Source: Azohydromonas caseinilytica (GTDB lineage: Bacteria; Pseudomonadota; Gammaproteobacteria; Burkholderiales; Burkholderiaceae_C). From it: 64,000 nucleotides of DNA. Shown one piece after another: positions 8,315-17,141 of this stretch. Under the pieces are notes generated by a model. It was not told the DNA's origin. It did not search any database and saw only the letters and a list, made by a program, of their open reading frames with translations. A program made the position numbers and the translations under genes. The stretch lies in the NCBI RefSeq assembly GCF_012927045.1, contig NZ_JABBFW010000001.1:1-64000 (forward strand). The letters run 5' to 3'. How positions within the stretch are numbered: position 1 is the stretch's first letter; the number at the start of each line of letters is the position of its first letter.

Positions 8315-8353
8315 AAAAAGGCGCGGAAGACGGCTGTTGCGTCTTTCCGCGCC
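8315..8353 (-). terminator. attenuator-like terminator between gltI and gltJ
   Basis: On the minus strand a 12-bp stem (ggcgcggaaagac pairing with gtcttccgcgcc, one bulged A) and a 9-base loop are followed at once by TTTTTC. It lies 41 bp past the gltI stop and 45 bp before the gltJ start. It looks like a partial Rho-independent terminator that would give more binding protein than permease. Confidence 0.7.
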
Positions 8354-8393
8354 CGCGGTTACTGCGTGCTCGTCACGGCCATGCCGCGTTCGG

Positions 8394-9290
8394 TCACACC
8401 TTCTTGGCGTACTCCTCGGCCGGCTTGCTGTTGGGGCTCTTCAGCGCCTCCTTGAGCAGGTCGCTCATGGGCAGGTTGACCACGGCACCGGTGGGCGGCG
8501 TGGGCTGCATGAACCACTTGTCGTAGAGCTTGTAGATCTCGCCGGACTTGACCATGTCGCCGATCGTCTGGTTGACGATCTTGCGCAGGCCCTCGTCCTC
8601 CTTGCGCATCATGATGGCGATGGGCTCGACCGACAGCGGCTCGCCCACGATCTTGAAGTCAGCGGGGTTCTTGCTGCGCGCGATCAGGCCGGCGAGCAGG
8701 CTGGAGTCCATCACGAAGACGTCGGCGCGGCCGCTGTCCACCAGCAGGAAGCTGTCGGCGTGGTCCTTGCCGAACACCTCCTTGAAGTCCACGCCTTCGG
8801 CGCGCTTGTGGCGGCGCAGGGTCTGCACGGAAGTGGTGCCGGTGGTGGTGGCCACCGTCTTGCCCTTGAGGTCGGCCACCGAGTTGATGCCCGAGCTGGC
8901 CTTGGCGGCCATGCGCACCTGCTCGACGAAGGTGGTGTTGGCGAAGGCCACGTCCTTCTGGCGCGCGAGGTTGTTGGTGGTGGAGCCGCATTCCAGGTCC
9001 ACGGTGCCGTTCTGCACCAGCGGGATGCGGTTCTGCGAGGTCACGGGCTGGTACTTGATCTCCAGGCGGCGGCCGACGGCCTTCTCGACGGCTTCGACGG
9101 CCTTCTCGCAGATCGCCACGTGGTAGCCGACGTACTTGGAGCCGCCCAGGGTGTAGGACAGCACGCCGGAGGATTCGCGCACGCCCAGGGTGATGGTGCC
9201 CGTGTCCTTGGCCTTTTTCAGCGTATCGGACTGGGCTTGCGCGGCGCCGACGGCCACCAACAGCGCGGCGACGAGCAGAGACTTCTTCAT
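8394..9290 (-). CDS. gltI: glutamate/aspartate periplasmic binding protein
   Basis: A 298-residue family-3 solute-binding protein that captures glutamate and aspartate in the periplasm. A Sec signal peptide (residues 1-19, ending AQA-Q) precedes the two-lobe fold. Family text includes GVRESSGVLSY, QNRIPLVQNGTVDLECGST and SFLLVDSGRADVFVMDS. The ATG at 9290 follows a strong ggaaggag element. It is first in gltIJKL. Confidence 0.92.
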   Translation of the reverse strand: MKKSLLVAALLVAVGAAQAQSDTLKKAKDTGTITLGVRESSGVLSYTLGGSKYVGYHVAICEKAVEAVEKAVGRRLEIKYQPVTSQNRIPLVQNGTVDLECGSTTNNLARQKDVAFANTTFVEQVRMAAKASSGINSVADLKGKTVATTTGTTSVQTLRRHKRAEGVDFKEVFGKDHADSFLLVDSGRADVFVMDSSLLAGLIARSKNPADFKIVGEPLSVEPIAIMMRKEDEGLRKIVNQTIGDMVKSGEIYKLYDKWFMQPTPPTGAVVNLPMSDLLKEALKSPNSKPAEEYAKKV

Positions 9291-9351
9291 GCGGGCTCCT
9301 TCCTTGACGGTGAGGTAAGTAAAGTTTGTGAAAGCCATTCTAGGGGGCCGG

Positions 9352-11196
9352 TCAGGCCACGCGGCCCGCCGGCCCGTCGATCGCGGCCTCGCCCCCGCTT
9401 TGCTGCAGCTGCCACATGCGCGCGTAGCGGCCCTGCAGCGCCAGCAGCTCGGCATGCGTGCCCTGCTCGACGATGCGGCCCTGCTCCATCACCAGGATGC
9501 GGTGGGCATCCACCACGGTGGAGAGCCGGTGCGCGATCACCAGGGCCGTCTTGCCCTGCGCGGCGCTCTTGAGCTCGGCCTGGATGGCGCGCTCGTTGGC
9601 CGAGTCCAGCGCCGAGGTGGCCTCGTCGAAGATCAGGATGGGCGGGTTCTTGAGCAGCGTGCGCGCGATGGCCACGCGCTGCTTCTCGCCGCCCGAGAGC
9701 TTCAACCCGCGCTCGCCGACCACGGTGGCGTAGCCCTTGGGCGTGGCGGCGATGAAGTCATGGATGCGCGCAGCACGCGCGGCAGCCTCCACCTCGGCGC
9801 GGCTGGCGCCGGGGCGGCCGTAGGCGATGTTGTATTCGACCGTGTCGTTGAACAGCACCGTGTCCTGCGGGACGATGCCGATGGCCTGGCGCAGGCTGGC
9901 CTGCGTGACCTGGCGGATGTCCTGCCCATCGATGGTGATGCGCCCGCCGCCCACGTCGTAGAAGCGGTAGAGCAGCCGCGCCAGCGTGGACTTGCCCGCC
10001 CCGGAGGGCCCCACCACCGCCACCGTCTTGCCCGCCGGCACCTCGAAGCTCAGGCCCTGCAGGATCGGCCGCGCCGCCTCGTAGGCAAAGCTCACATCCT
10101 CGAAGCGCACGCAACCTTCACTGACGCGCAGCGGCCGGGCGTCGGTCGCGTCCGCCACCTCCCGGTGCGTTTCCAGCAGGTGGAACATGCGGTCCAGGTC
10201 GGTCAGCGACTGCTTGATCTCGCGGTACAGCACGCCCAGGAAGTTCAGCGGGATGTAGAGCTGGATCATGAAGGCGTTGATCATCACCAGGTCGCCCAGC
10301 GTCATGCGCCCCTCCACCACGCCCTGCGTGGCGCGCCACAGCATGGCCACCAGCGCCACGGCAATGACGAGCTGCTGCCCGCTGTTGAGCAGGGAGAGCG
10401 TGCTCTGGCTCTTGAGCGCGGCCTTGCGCAGCTGCTCCAGGCTGCGGTCGTAGCGGTGGGCCTCGAACTCCTCGTTGTTGAAGTACTTGACGGTCTCGTA
10501 GTTCAGCAGCGAGTCGATGGCCTTGGTGTGGGCCTGCGAGTCGAGCTGGTTCATCTCGCGGCGGTACTTGGTGCGCCACTCCGTCACGCTGATGGTGAAG
10601 GCGATGTAGCAGACCAGCGCCGCCAGCGTGATCCAGGCGAAGCCGGCATCGAACTTCACCGCCAGCAGCGTCAGCACCAGGCCGACCTCGATGAGGGTGG
10701 GCAGGATGCTGTAGAGCGAATAGGAGATGAGCGAGTGCACCGCGCGCGTGCCGCGCTCGATGTCGCGCGTCATGCCCCCGGTCTGGCGCTCCAGGTGGAA
10801 GCGCAGGCTCAGCGCGTGCAGATGGCGGAACACCTGCAGCGAGATGCGCCGCGCCGTGCCCTCGGTGGCGCGCGCGAAGATCAACTCGCGCAGCTCGGTG
10901 AACACGCTGGTCGAGAGCCGCAGCGCCGCGTAGGCCACCAGCAGCCCCACGGGCACCACCAGCATCGACGCGGCGCTGCCGGGCTGGATGGAGAGCGAGT
11001 CCACGAGCTGCTTGAGCAGCAGCGGCACGCCGACGTTGGCCAGCTTGGCCGCCACCATGAAGGCCAGCGCCGCGCCCACGCGCCAGCGGTAGAGCCACAG
11101 GTAAGGCAGCAGCTTGCGCAGCGTCGCCCAGTCGGAACGGCGGGTGGAAGGATCGGCCGCCGAGTCGGCAGCAGGGGAACGGGCCAGGGCGCGCAT
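9352..11196 (-). CDS. Atm1/HMT1-type ABC exporter, fused permease and ATPase
   Basis: A 614-residue half-transporter. Six membrane helices span about residues 35-320 and the ATPase follows from about 365. Walker A is GPSGAGKSTL (about 397), the signature LSGGEKQRVAIARTL and Walker B ILIFDEATSALD. The text YETVKYFNNEEFEAHRY and NIAYGRPGA is typical of the Atm1/ABCB7 branch, which exports glutathione-linked or metal-thiol compounds, rather than MsbA. The start at 11196 was chosen over an upstream open frame because the conserved N-terminus begins there and the divergent thioesterase gene occupies the upstream DNA. Confidence 0.86.
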   Translation of the reverse strand: MRALARSPAADSAADPSTRRSDWATLRKLLPYLWLYRWRVGAALAFMVAAKLANVGVPLLLKQLVDSLSIQPGSAASMLVVPVGLLVAYAALRLSTSVFTELRELIFARATEGTARRISLQVFRHLHALSLRFHLERQTGGMTRDIERGTRAVHSLISYSLYSILPTLIEVGLVLTLLAVKFDAGFAWITLAALVCYIAFTISVTEWRTKYRREMNQLDSQAHTKAIDSLLNYETVKYFNNEEFEAHRYDRSLEQLRKAALKSQSTLSLLNSGQQLVIAVALVAMLWRATQGVVEGRMTLGDLVMINAFMIQLYIPLNFLGVLYREIKQSLTDLDRMFHLLETHREVADATDARPLRVSEGCVRFEDVSFAYEAARPILQGLSFEVPAGKTVAVVGPSGAGKSTLARLLYRFYDVGGGRITIDGQDIRQVTQASLRQAIGIVPQDTVLFNDTVEYNIAYGRPGASRAEVEAAARAARIHDFIAATPKGYATVVGERGLKLSGGEKQRVAIARTLLKNPPILIFDEATSALDSANERAIQAELKSAAQGKTALVIAHRLSTVVDAHRILVMEQGRIVEQGTHAELLALQGRYARMWQLQQSGGEAAIDGPAGRVA

Positions 11197-11227
11197 GATG
11201 TGAACATCAGTGACAACCCTTGCCATC

Positions 11228-11635
11228 ATGCCCATGTCTGAAGAAGTTTCTGCCGTACTGCCCACTGACAAGGAGCTGGTGCTGCGTGTCATCCCGATGC
11301 CCTCGGACGTCAACGCCAGCGGCGACGTCTTCGGCGGCTGGGTGATGGCGCAAGTCGATCTCGCCGGGGCCGTGCTCCCCGCGCGGCGCGCCCAGGGGCG
11401 CATCGCCACCATCGCCGTCAAGGAGTTCGTCTTCAAGCAGCCCGTGCGCGTGGGCGACCTGCTGAGCTTCTACGCCGAGATCGTCCACGTCGGGCGCAGC
11501 TCGATGACGGTGGACGTGGGCGTCTACTCCCAGCCGCTGCACGACGCCGGCAAGGTGCTCAAGGTCACCGAGGCGGTGCTGACCTACGTCGCCGTGGACG
11601 AGCAGGGCCGGCCGCGCCCGCTGCCGCCGGCCTGA
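11228..11635 (+). CDS. acyl-CoA thioesterase, YciA-type hotdog fold
   Basis: A 135-residue single hotdog domain. The motif VNASGDVFGGWVMAQVDLAG (about residues 24-43) is the active-site region of YciA-type thioesterases, with the catalytic aspartate in SGDVFGG. These enzymes hydrolyse medium- and long-chain acyl-CoA in the cytoplasm. ATG at 11228 and ATG at 11234 are both possible; I see no strong ribosome binding site for either. It is divergent from the ABC exporter with a 31-bp gap, so their promoters must overlap the start regions. Confidence 0.83.
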   Translation: MPMSEEVSAVLPTDKELVLRVIPMPSDVNASGDVFGGWVMAQVDLAGAVLPARRAQGRIATIAVKEFVFKQPVRVGDLLSFYAEIVHVGRSSMTVDVGVYSQPLHDAGKVLKVTEAVLTYVAVDEQGRPRPLPPA

Positions 11636-11647
11636 GCCCTCTCCTCT

Positions 11648-12409
11648 TCAGAACTTCGAGAAGTCGGGACGCCGCTTCTCGAAGAAGGCCTGGAAGGCCT
11701 CCTTGGCCTCCGGGCTGCGCAGGCGCTGCACGAACAGCTCGCGCTCGGCCTGCAGCGCCTGGCGCAGCGCCGGCAGCACCGGCGCGCGCATCAGCGACTT
11801 GGTCTGGCGCACTGCCTCGGGCGGCAGCTGCGTGAAGCGCATCGCCATGCGCCGCGCCTGCGCCAGCACCTCGCCGGGCGGCATCACCACGTTGGCCAGC
11901 CCCAGCTCCACCGCCTCGGCGCCGGTGAAGGCGTCGCCCAGCATCAGTTTCTCCGCGGCCCGCACATGCCCGATGCGCTGCGCCAGCAGCAGGCTCGAAC
12001 CGAACTCCGGCACCAGCCCCAGGTTGACGAAGGGCAGCGCCAGCTTGGCCTCGTCGCAGACGACCACCAGGTCGCAGTGCAGCAGCATGGTGCAGCCGAT
12101 GCCGATGGCCGCGCCGGTGACGGCGGCCACCAGCGGCTTGTCCAGGTCCAGCAGCGACTCCATGAAGGCGAACACCGGTGCGTCCTCGGCGCCGGGCGGG
12201 TGCTGCAGGAAATCCTCCAGGTCGTTGCCGGACGTGAAGATGCCGGGCTGCCCGGTGATCAGGACGGCGCGCACGGCCGGATCGGCCTGCGCGGCCTGCA
12301 CGGCTTGCGCCAGCGCGGCGTACATGGCCTGCGTGAGCGCGTTCTTCTTCTCGGGGCGGGCAATCTCCAGCGTGGCGACGCCGTCGACATTGGCGGTGCG
12401 GATGCTCAT
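11648..12409 (-). CDS. enoyl-CoA hydratase/isomerase family protein
   Basis: A 253-residue crotonase-fold protein. Oxyanion-hole text FTSGNDLEDF (about residue 62) and AAVTGAAIGIGCTMLLHCDLVV (about residue 100) fit the family. A true hydratase has two glutamates at the active site; here the second region reads LGLVPEFGSS, retaining one glutamate, so isomerase or hydratase activity cannot be separated. The C-terminus EAFQAFFEKRRPDFSKF is typical. It is convergent with the thioesterase, 12 bp apart. Confidence 0.85.
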   Translation of the reverse strand: MSIRTANVDGVATLEIARPEKKNALTQAMYAALAQAVQAAQADPAVRAVLITGQPGIFTSGNDLEDFLQHPPGAEDAPVFAFMESLLDLDKPLVAAVTGAAIGIGCTMLLHCDLVVVCDEAKLALPFVNLGLVPEFGSSLLLAQRIGHVRAAEKLMLGDAFTGAEAVELGLANVVMPPGEVLAQARRMAMRFTQLPPEAVRQTKSLMRAPVLPALRQALQAERELFVQRLRSPEAKEAFQAFFEKRRPDFSKF

Positions 12410-12540
12410 GGCACGGTGCAAGGGCAAATGAAATAAGCGGGGCACGATAGCAGGGCCGCGCAATGGCCCTGATGGGGGAAAAACATCCCCTGTTGATGCG
12501 TCCATGCGCAATGGATTACGCTAGTTGCGGGAGAACTGCC

Positions 12541-13098
12541 GTGGATGTGCTGCAACTCGACGTGTCCGGACGCCCGCAAGCCTGGATCACCGCCCGCGAG
12601 GCGGCTGTGATCTACGCCACCGACGGCGTCGCGTGGACCCTGGGCTACCCTTGCGCGGTGCTGCGCGGGGGCATCCAACGCGCCACCGGGCGCGTTTCTC
12701 GTATTGAAGTGCACTCGATCATCGCGGTGCGCGGCGCGATTCCCAGCCGCGCCTGGCGGCAGACGCCGGCCCTGAGCAACACCAAGCTCTTCGCGCGCGA
12801 CCGCTTCATCTGCGCCTACTGCGGCCGCCACCACGACCCGGAAGATCTCACGCGCGAGCATGTGATTCCCACCTCGCGCGGCGGCCAGGACACCTGGCTC
12901 AACTGCGTCACGGCCTGCCGTTCCTGCAACGGCCGCAAGGGCAACCGGCTGCCCGAGGAGGCGCGCATGAGCCTGGTCTACCTGCCCTACGTGCCCAGCC
13001 TGCACGAGGACATGATCCTGCGCGGGCGCCGCATCCTGGCCGACCAGATGGAATTCCTGCTCGCCAGCGTGCCGCGCTCGAGCCGGCTGCACGGCTGA
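12541..13098 (+). CDS. HNH endonuclease
   Basis: A 185-residue protein with an HNH nuclease domain at about residues 85-145. Two zinc pairs are visible (CAYCG and CRSCNGRKG) with the catalytic EHVIPTSRGG between them. Residues 1-80 form an unrecognised N-terminal domain that is common in this protein type in Comamonadaceae. The GTG at 12541 was chosen because gggaga lies 6-7 bases upstream; an ATG at 12511 is possible. It stands alone between genes of other pathways, so its target is unknown; genome-encoded solo HNH proteins of this kind are widespread and not clearly defence-linked. Confidence 0.8.
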   Translation: MDVLQLDVSGRPQAWITAREAAVIYATDGVAWTLGYPCAVLRGGIQRATGRVSRIEVHSIIAVRGAIPSRAWRQTPALSNTKLFARDRFICAYCGRHHDPEDLTREHVIPTSRGGQDTWLNCVTACRSCNGRKGNRLPEEARMSLVYLPYVPSLHEDMILRGRRILADQMEFLLASVPRSSRLHG

Positions 13099-13280
13099 AC
13101 GAGCCTCATCCGCCGGCGCGGCCGGGCCTTTGCCGCCCGTGCCGCTTCCGCCGTTAATCTTGGCCGGTTGAACGCACCCGGGCCACTTGTCCGCCCGCGG
13201 CGGCGGCATGACAAGGCGCAGTACGCCGTCAACGCCGCCACCGCGGCGGCCGTTGCCCGGGAATCCAGACCGGAGAACCC

Positions 13281-13832
13281 ATGAAATACAAAACCCTGGC
13301 CGCCCTGGCCATGGCGGCCGCGCTGGCCGCCTGCAGCACCACCAGCCCCGACGTGATCCAGCGCGGCGACGCGCAGCGCCTGTCGCAGGTGCAGGACGCC
13401 ACCGTGCTGAGCATGCGCGACGTGGTCGTGGAAGGCAGCCAGAGCGGCGCCGGCGCCGCCACCGGTGGCGTGCTGGGCGGCATCGCCGGCTCCAGCCGCA
13501 GCAGCGGGCGCGAGTCGGTGGCCATCGGCGTGGTGGGCGCCGTGGCCGGCGCGCTGGTGGGCCACGCCATCGAGCGCGGCGCCACGCGCGAGAACGCGGT
13601 GGAGATCCTGGTGCAGCTGCGCAACGGCGAGCGCCGCGCCATCGTCCAGGCCAAGGGCAACGAGAACTTCATGCCCGGCGAGCCGGTGGTGCTGGTCACC
13701 ACGGGCGGCAAGACGCGCGTGGTGCGCAATCCCGGCGCTGCGCCGGCGCTGGCGCCGTATCCCGCAGCGCCCATGGCCACGCCGCCCGGGCTGCCGGCAC
13801 CGGTCTACTCGCCCGGCGGCCGACAGTACTGA
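13281..13832 (+). CDS. SlyB/Pcp-like glycine-zipper outer-membrane lipoprotein
   Basis: A 183-residue lipoprotein. The signal ends in lipobox LAAC (Cys18). Residues 53-100 form a glycine-zipper 2TM segment (GAGAATGGVLGGIAG and AIGVVGAVAGALVG), then an SlyB-like C-terminal part with LVQLRNGERRAIVQ. Such proteins insert in the outer membrane under envelope stress. A proline-rich tail (145-183) is extra. A ggagaaccc ribosome binding site precedes the ATG. Confidence 0.8.
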   Translation: MKYKTLAALAMAAALAACSTTSPDVIQRGDAQRLSQVQDATVLSMRDVVVEGSQSGAGAATGGVLGGIAGSSRSSGRESVAIGVVGAVAGALVGHAIERGATRENAVEILVQLRNGERRAIVQAKGNENFMPGEPVVLVTTGGKTRVVRNPGAAPALAPYPAAPMATPPGLPAPVYSPGGRQY

Positions 13833-13854
13833 GCCCGGCGCCGCGCGGCGCCGG

Positions 13855-14217
13855 CTACACGTCCAGCGTGTAGACCTGCGCCTCGCGCCGCTCCTGCGGC
13901 GCATGGCCCTGCAGCGGCCGGTCCCATTCCGGCGCCTCGGCGCCGCGCCCGGGGACGAGGCCGCTGGTCATGACGGCTACCTCCTCGCTGGTGGCGTCGA
14001 ACTCCGCCACCTGCACGCGCGCCTCGTCGAACAGCCGCGCCACCATCGCGCCGCCCGAGTCGATCAGCACCAGGAACTTGGCCGGCTTCTGCAGGGGAAG
14101 GCTCCTCGAGCCGCGCTTCACGCTGGCACCGGGGAGCCCGAACGAAGAAGCCGTATCCGCACCGCCCTCGCCGTCCAGTCCCATGCCCAGGACGTTCTCC
14201 ATAGGCACTGTCGTCAT
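13855..14217 (-). CDS. hypothetical protein overlapping the PF10116 gene
   Basis: A 120-residue protein of unknown role. Residues 45-75 (KFLVLIDSGGAMVARLF) resemble the start of the neighbouring attachment-type protein (WIVLADEGRARIL), so it may be a shortened, diverged paralogue. Its ATG overlaps the stop of that neighbour by four bases (ATGA), so the pair is translationally coupled. Confidence 0.55.
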   Translation of the reverse strand: MTTVPMENVLGMGLDGEGGADTASSFGLPGASVKRGSRSLPLQKPAKFLVLIDSGGAMVARLFDEARVQVAEFDATSEEVAVMTSGLVPGRGAEAPEWDRPLQGHAPQERREAQVYTLDV

Positions 14218-14729
14218 GCCCCCACGCCGCGGGTGGCGTCCGTGCCGGGATGACCGCTGTTGCGCCCGCCGCTGCTGTCATGCGCCGGCTCCTCGCCGAA
14301 GATGCGCTGCGCCAGGTCGCGGCCCTTGAACTGCAGCAGGTCCTTGTTGATCTCCTGCGCCACCGTCTGCTGCACCTGCGGGCTCAGGTGCTGGCGCAGC
14401 CGGCCCAGGAAGCGCGGCGCGGCGGCGATGTGCAGCGCGCCGTAATGCTCCTTCTGCAGCGCCTGCGCCAGGTACTCGGCCACGCGGCGCGCGAAGAGGT
14501 CGGCCTCCTGCTCCAGCTTGTCGGCCCCGGCCGAGGTGGTGATGCTGCTGACCTGCCCGGTACCGCCATGCGCGCGGCGGCCGTGCGCGTCGCGCTGCAG
14601 GTCAGCCTCGTCGGCATGGGCGGCCGCGTCGGTGAGCTCTTCCACGTCCTGCAGGTCGGCGCCGCGCCGCTCCTGCGCCAGGATGCGGGCGCGACCCTCG
14701 TCGGCCAGCACGATCCACGTCGGCTTCAT
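14214..14729 (-). CDS. host attachment-type protein (PF10116 family)
   Basis: A 171-residue protein of the family named after the Agrobacterium attachment protein; it has an RNase-H-like/eRF1-like fold and its true biochemical role is unclear. It begins WIVLADEGRARIL and contains the conserved FARRVAEYL and LHIAAAPRFLGRLRQHL segments (about residues 80-120). Alkaline and stress loci in beta- and gammaproteobacteria often carry it. It precedes a coupled 120-residue gene and follows a CBS-pair gene 53 bp away. Confidence 0.8.
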   Translation of the reverse strand: MKPTWIVLADEGRARILAQERRGADLQDVEELTDAAAHADEADLQRDAHGRRAHGGTGQVSSITTSAGADKLEQEADLFARRVAEYLAQALQKEHYGALHIAAAPRFLGRLRQHLSPQVQQTVAQEINKDLLQFKGRDLAQRIFGEEPAHDSSGGRNSGHPGTDATRGVGA

Positions 14730-14782
14730 CGTTGGTACTCCTTGTCGGTGTGTGAGTGGGGAAATGCGAGGGCGGGCTGCCC

Positions 14783-15220
14783 TCAGCTGCGGTCGGGGGC
14801 CGCGGGGGTGGAAATGTCCTTGAGCGCCTCGCCCACGCTGGCCTCGTCGCTGCCGCGGTCGGCCAGGTCGCCCAGCGAGACGATGCCCACGATCTGCTGC
14901 TGCCGGTCCACCACCGGCATGCGCCGGATCTGGGTGTCACGCATCTCGTCGAGCACGTCCTCCAGCGGCTGGTCCTCGAAGCAGCAGCGCACGCTGCCGC
15001 TCATGATCTCGCTCACCGGGGAGGACTTGGCGTCCATGCCCGCGGCCACGCCGCGCACGGCGATGTCGCGGTCGGTGAGCATGCCCACGAGCTTGCGGCC
15101 TTCGCACACCGGCACCACGCCGACGTTGAGCTCGTCCATCAGCTGCGCCGCGCGCTCGATGGTGTCCGTGGGCTGCACCACGCGCACATCGCGTGTCATC
15201 ACGTCCATGACCTGGTCCAT
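14783..15220 (-). CDS. CBS-domain pair protein
   Basis: A 145-residue protein built from two CBS repeats (about residues 6-60 and 70-130), with the typical VVPVCEGRKLVGMLTDRDI and RRMPVVDRQQQIVGIVSLGDLA endings. Stand-alone CBS pairs bind adenine nucleotides and act as energy or stress sensors. The ATG at 15220 was chosen for the conserved MDQVMDVMTRDV start. It probably shares an operon with the PF10116 gene downstream and is divergent from the DUF4142 gene. Confidence 0.85.
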   Translation of the reverse strand: MDQVMDVMTRDVRVVQPTDTIERAAQLMDELNVGVVPVCEGRKLVGMLTDRDIAVRGVAAGMDAKSSPVSEIMSGSVRCCFEDQPLEDVLDEMRDTQIRRMPVVDRQQQIVGIVSLGDLADRGSDEASVGEALKDISTPAAPDRS

Positions 15221-15383
15221 ATGCACGACTCCTTGGGCTTCCGCAGGCAGGCAGCGGCAAGCGTGGTGCCCGTTGCGCGGGTTCGCCCGGCGCGGCTGAG
15301 GCGCCGCTTCGGGCGTGGCGCTTGCTGAGCCGCCCCATGCCGCGAACCCGTGCGGCAGGTCTTCCGTCTTCGAGGAGCAAGCA

Positions 15384-15902
15384 ATGAAGCGTTTTATCTC
15401 CACCGCCGTGCTGGGCTGCACGATGGCCCTGTTCACCAGCTTGGCACCCGCGGCCGACCGCATGGTGCGCAGCGACCGCAACTTCATGGAGCAGGCCGCG
15501 CAGAACGGCCACGCCGAGGTCGAGGCCGCCAAACTGGCGCAGAGCAAGAGCGCCAACCAGAAGGTCAAGGACTTCGCGGCCCGGATGGAGCAGGACCACA
15601 CCAAGACCAACGAGGAGCTCGCCACGCTCGCATCCAGCAAGAACGTGAAGCTGCCCACCGAGCCCTCGGCGGTGCAGAAGAGCAAGGCCAAGGCCATGGG
15701 CACGCTCGACGGCGAGCGCTTCGACCGCCAGTACGCCGACGAGATGGGCATCAAGGCCCATGAGGACACCGTCAAGATGTTCCGCAAGGCCGCCGACGGC
15801 GCCAAGGACGCGGACGTGAAGGCCTTCGCCGCCAAGACGCTGCCCGCCCTGGAAGAGCACCTGAAGATGTCGCGCGACCTGCGCGCCTCGCTGGGCAAGT
15901 GA
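15384..15902 (+). CDS. DUF4142 periplasmic protein
   Basis: A 172-residue secreted protein with a Sec signal (cleaved near LAPAA-D, residue 23) and a four-helix ferritin-like DUF4142 fold. Typical text is DRNFMEQAAQNGHAEVEAAKLA and DFAARMEQDHTKTNEEL. Family members are induced by stress in several soil bacteria, but the function is unproven. The ATG follows a cgaggag ribosome binding site 7 bases upstream. It is divergent from the CBS/PF10116 genes, suggesting one stress cluster. Confidence 0.83.
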   Translation: MKRFISTAVLGCTMALFTSLAPAADRMVRSDRNFMEQAAQNGHAEVEAAKLAQSKSANQKVKDFAARMEQDHTKTNEELATLASSKNVKLPTEPSAVQKSKAKAMGTLDGERFDRQYADEMGIKAHEDTVKMFRKAADGAKDADVKAFAAKTLPALEEHLKMSRDLRASLGK

Positions 15903-16108
15903 GCCCCGCCCGCCCCGGCGCCCGACCCACGCCGGGCACACGGGCGGCGCGCGCCGCCGGCGCCCCTACCGGGCCGGTACGGGCACGGTCAAGGGCCATG
16001 CAATAAATCTTGTCTCCGCACAACCCCCAGCGACGGCGGTTTCCATATGCTGGAAAATGCCGGGTTGCATCATGGTCAGCAAAAGCATCAAAGGACGCGG
16101 GGGGAAAC

Positions 16109-16978
16109 ATGGAGTCGCCGTACTCGATCCTGATCGTTGAAGACGAGGCGGTGATCGCCCTGGATCTGCAGCTGCAGCTGGAGGACATGGGTTACCGTGT
16201 GCTGGGCCCGGCCGAGAGCGGCCCGCAGGCGCTGGCGCTGGCGGCGCAGGAGCGCCCGGACCTGGTGCTGATGGACATCCGCATCCAGGGCCCCATCGAC
16301 GGCATCGAGACCGCGGCGCGGCTGGGCCGCGTCAGCGGCCTGCCGGTGGTCTTCCTCACCTCGCACAGCGACGACGAAACGGTGGCGCAGGCGGCGCGCA
16401 CCTCGCCCTGCGGCTTCCTGACCAAGCCCTTCGAGGGCCGGGCGCTGCGCGCGGCCATCGAGATGGCGCTGTCGCGCGCCCAGCTGGAGCGGCGGCTGCG
16501 CGAGTCCGAGCGCTGGTTCGCCGCCACGCTGCGCTGCGTGCAGGACGGCGTGATCGTGGTCAACCCCGACGCCACGCTGCGCTTCATCAATCCCGCCGCC
16601 GAGGCGCTCACCGGCTGGAGCGCCGAGGAGGCGGTGGGACGGCGCCTGGCGGAGGTGGTGCGCTTCGCCCCCGGCGACACCGAGCCCCCGGCGGCGCTGC
16701 AGGCACTGGCGCAGAACCGCCACATCGGCGTGCAGCACGGGCGGCGGCTGCTGCGCCGCAACAGCGCGCGCGCGGTGGTGACGGTGGACGAGTCGGCCGC
16801 GCTGGTTGAAGGCGAGTTCGGGCTGCGCATGGGCGCGGTGCTGGTGCTGCGCGACGCCACCGAGCGCCTGGCGCGCGAGGGGCTCGACGCCGCGGGCCAG
16901 CGCCGCCCGCCCGCGGCCAACACCAGCTCCGTGCCCGCCATGGAGCACGAGGCCCTGCCGCTGGCCCAGGTCACCTGA
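16109..16978 (+). CDS. response regulator with C-terminal PAS domain
   Basis: A 289-residue protein. Residues 5-120 are a receiver domain with acidic pocket E11/D12, phospho-acceptor D56 (LVLMDIRIQG) and the KPF lysine near 107. A PAS domain covers about 130-245. There is no DNA-binding or enzymatic output, so it probably acts through protein contacts, most simply with the histidine kinase encoded 163 bp downstream on the same strand. The ATG has a gggggaaac element before it. The last 30 residues look disordered. Confidence 0.85.
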   Translation: MESPYSILIVEDEAVIALDLQLQLEDMGYRVLGPAESGPQALALAAQERPDLVLMDIRIQGPIDGIETAARLGRVSGLPVVFLTSHSDDETVAQAARTSPCGFLTKPFEGRALRAAIEMALSRAQLERRLRESERWFAATLRCVQDGVIVVNPDATLRFINPAAEALTGWSAEEAVGRRLAEVVRFAPGDTEPPAALQALAQNRHIGVQHGRRLLRRNSARAVVTVDESAALVEGEFGLRMGAVLVLRDATERLAREGLDAAGQRRPPAANTSSVPAMEHEALPLAQVT

Positions 16979-17141
16979 ACCGCGCGCGCGGCCGTCGCCC
17001 CAGCAACCGCCCCGCTCCGTGTTTCGCTTTTTCCGCCTGAACTGAAAGCCCTCCGCTCGGGCTGAGCCGGCCGCAGCGCCCGCGACACGCTCGCGCCACG
17101 GGCCCGGCGCCGCGCTCAGGGCCGACGGAAGAAGTGAACCC

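Noticed and set aside
12541-13098. Calling the solo HNH protein a defence gene.
   Set aside because: It has host GC, no defence neighbour, and this type is a widespread single gene in the family.
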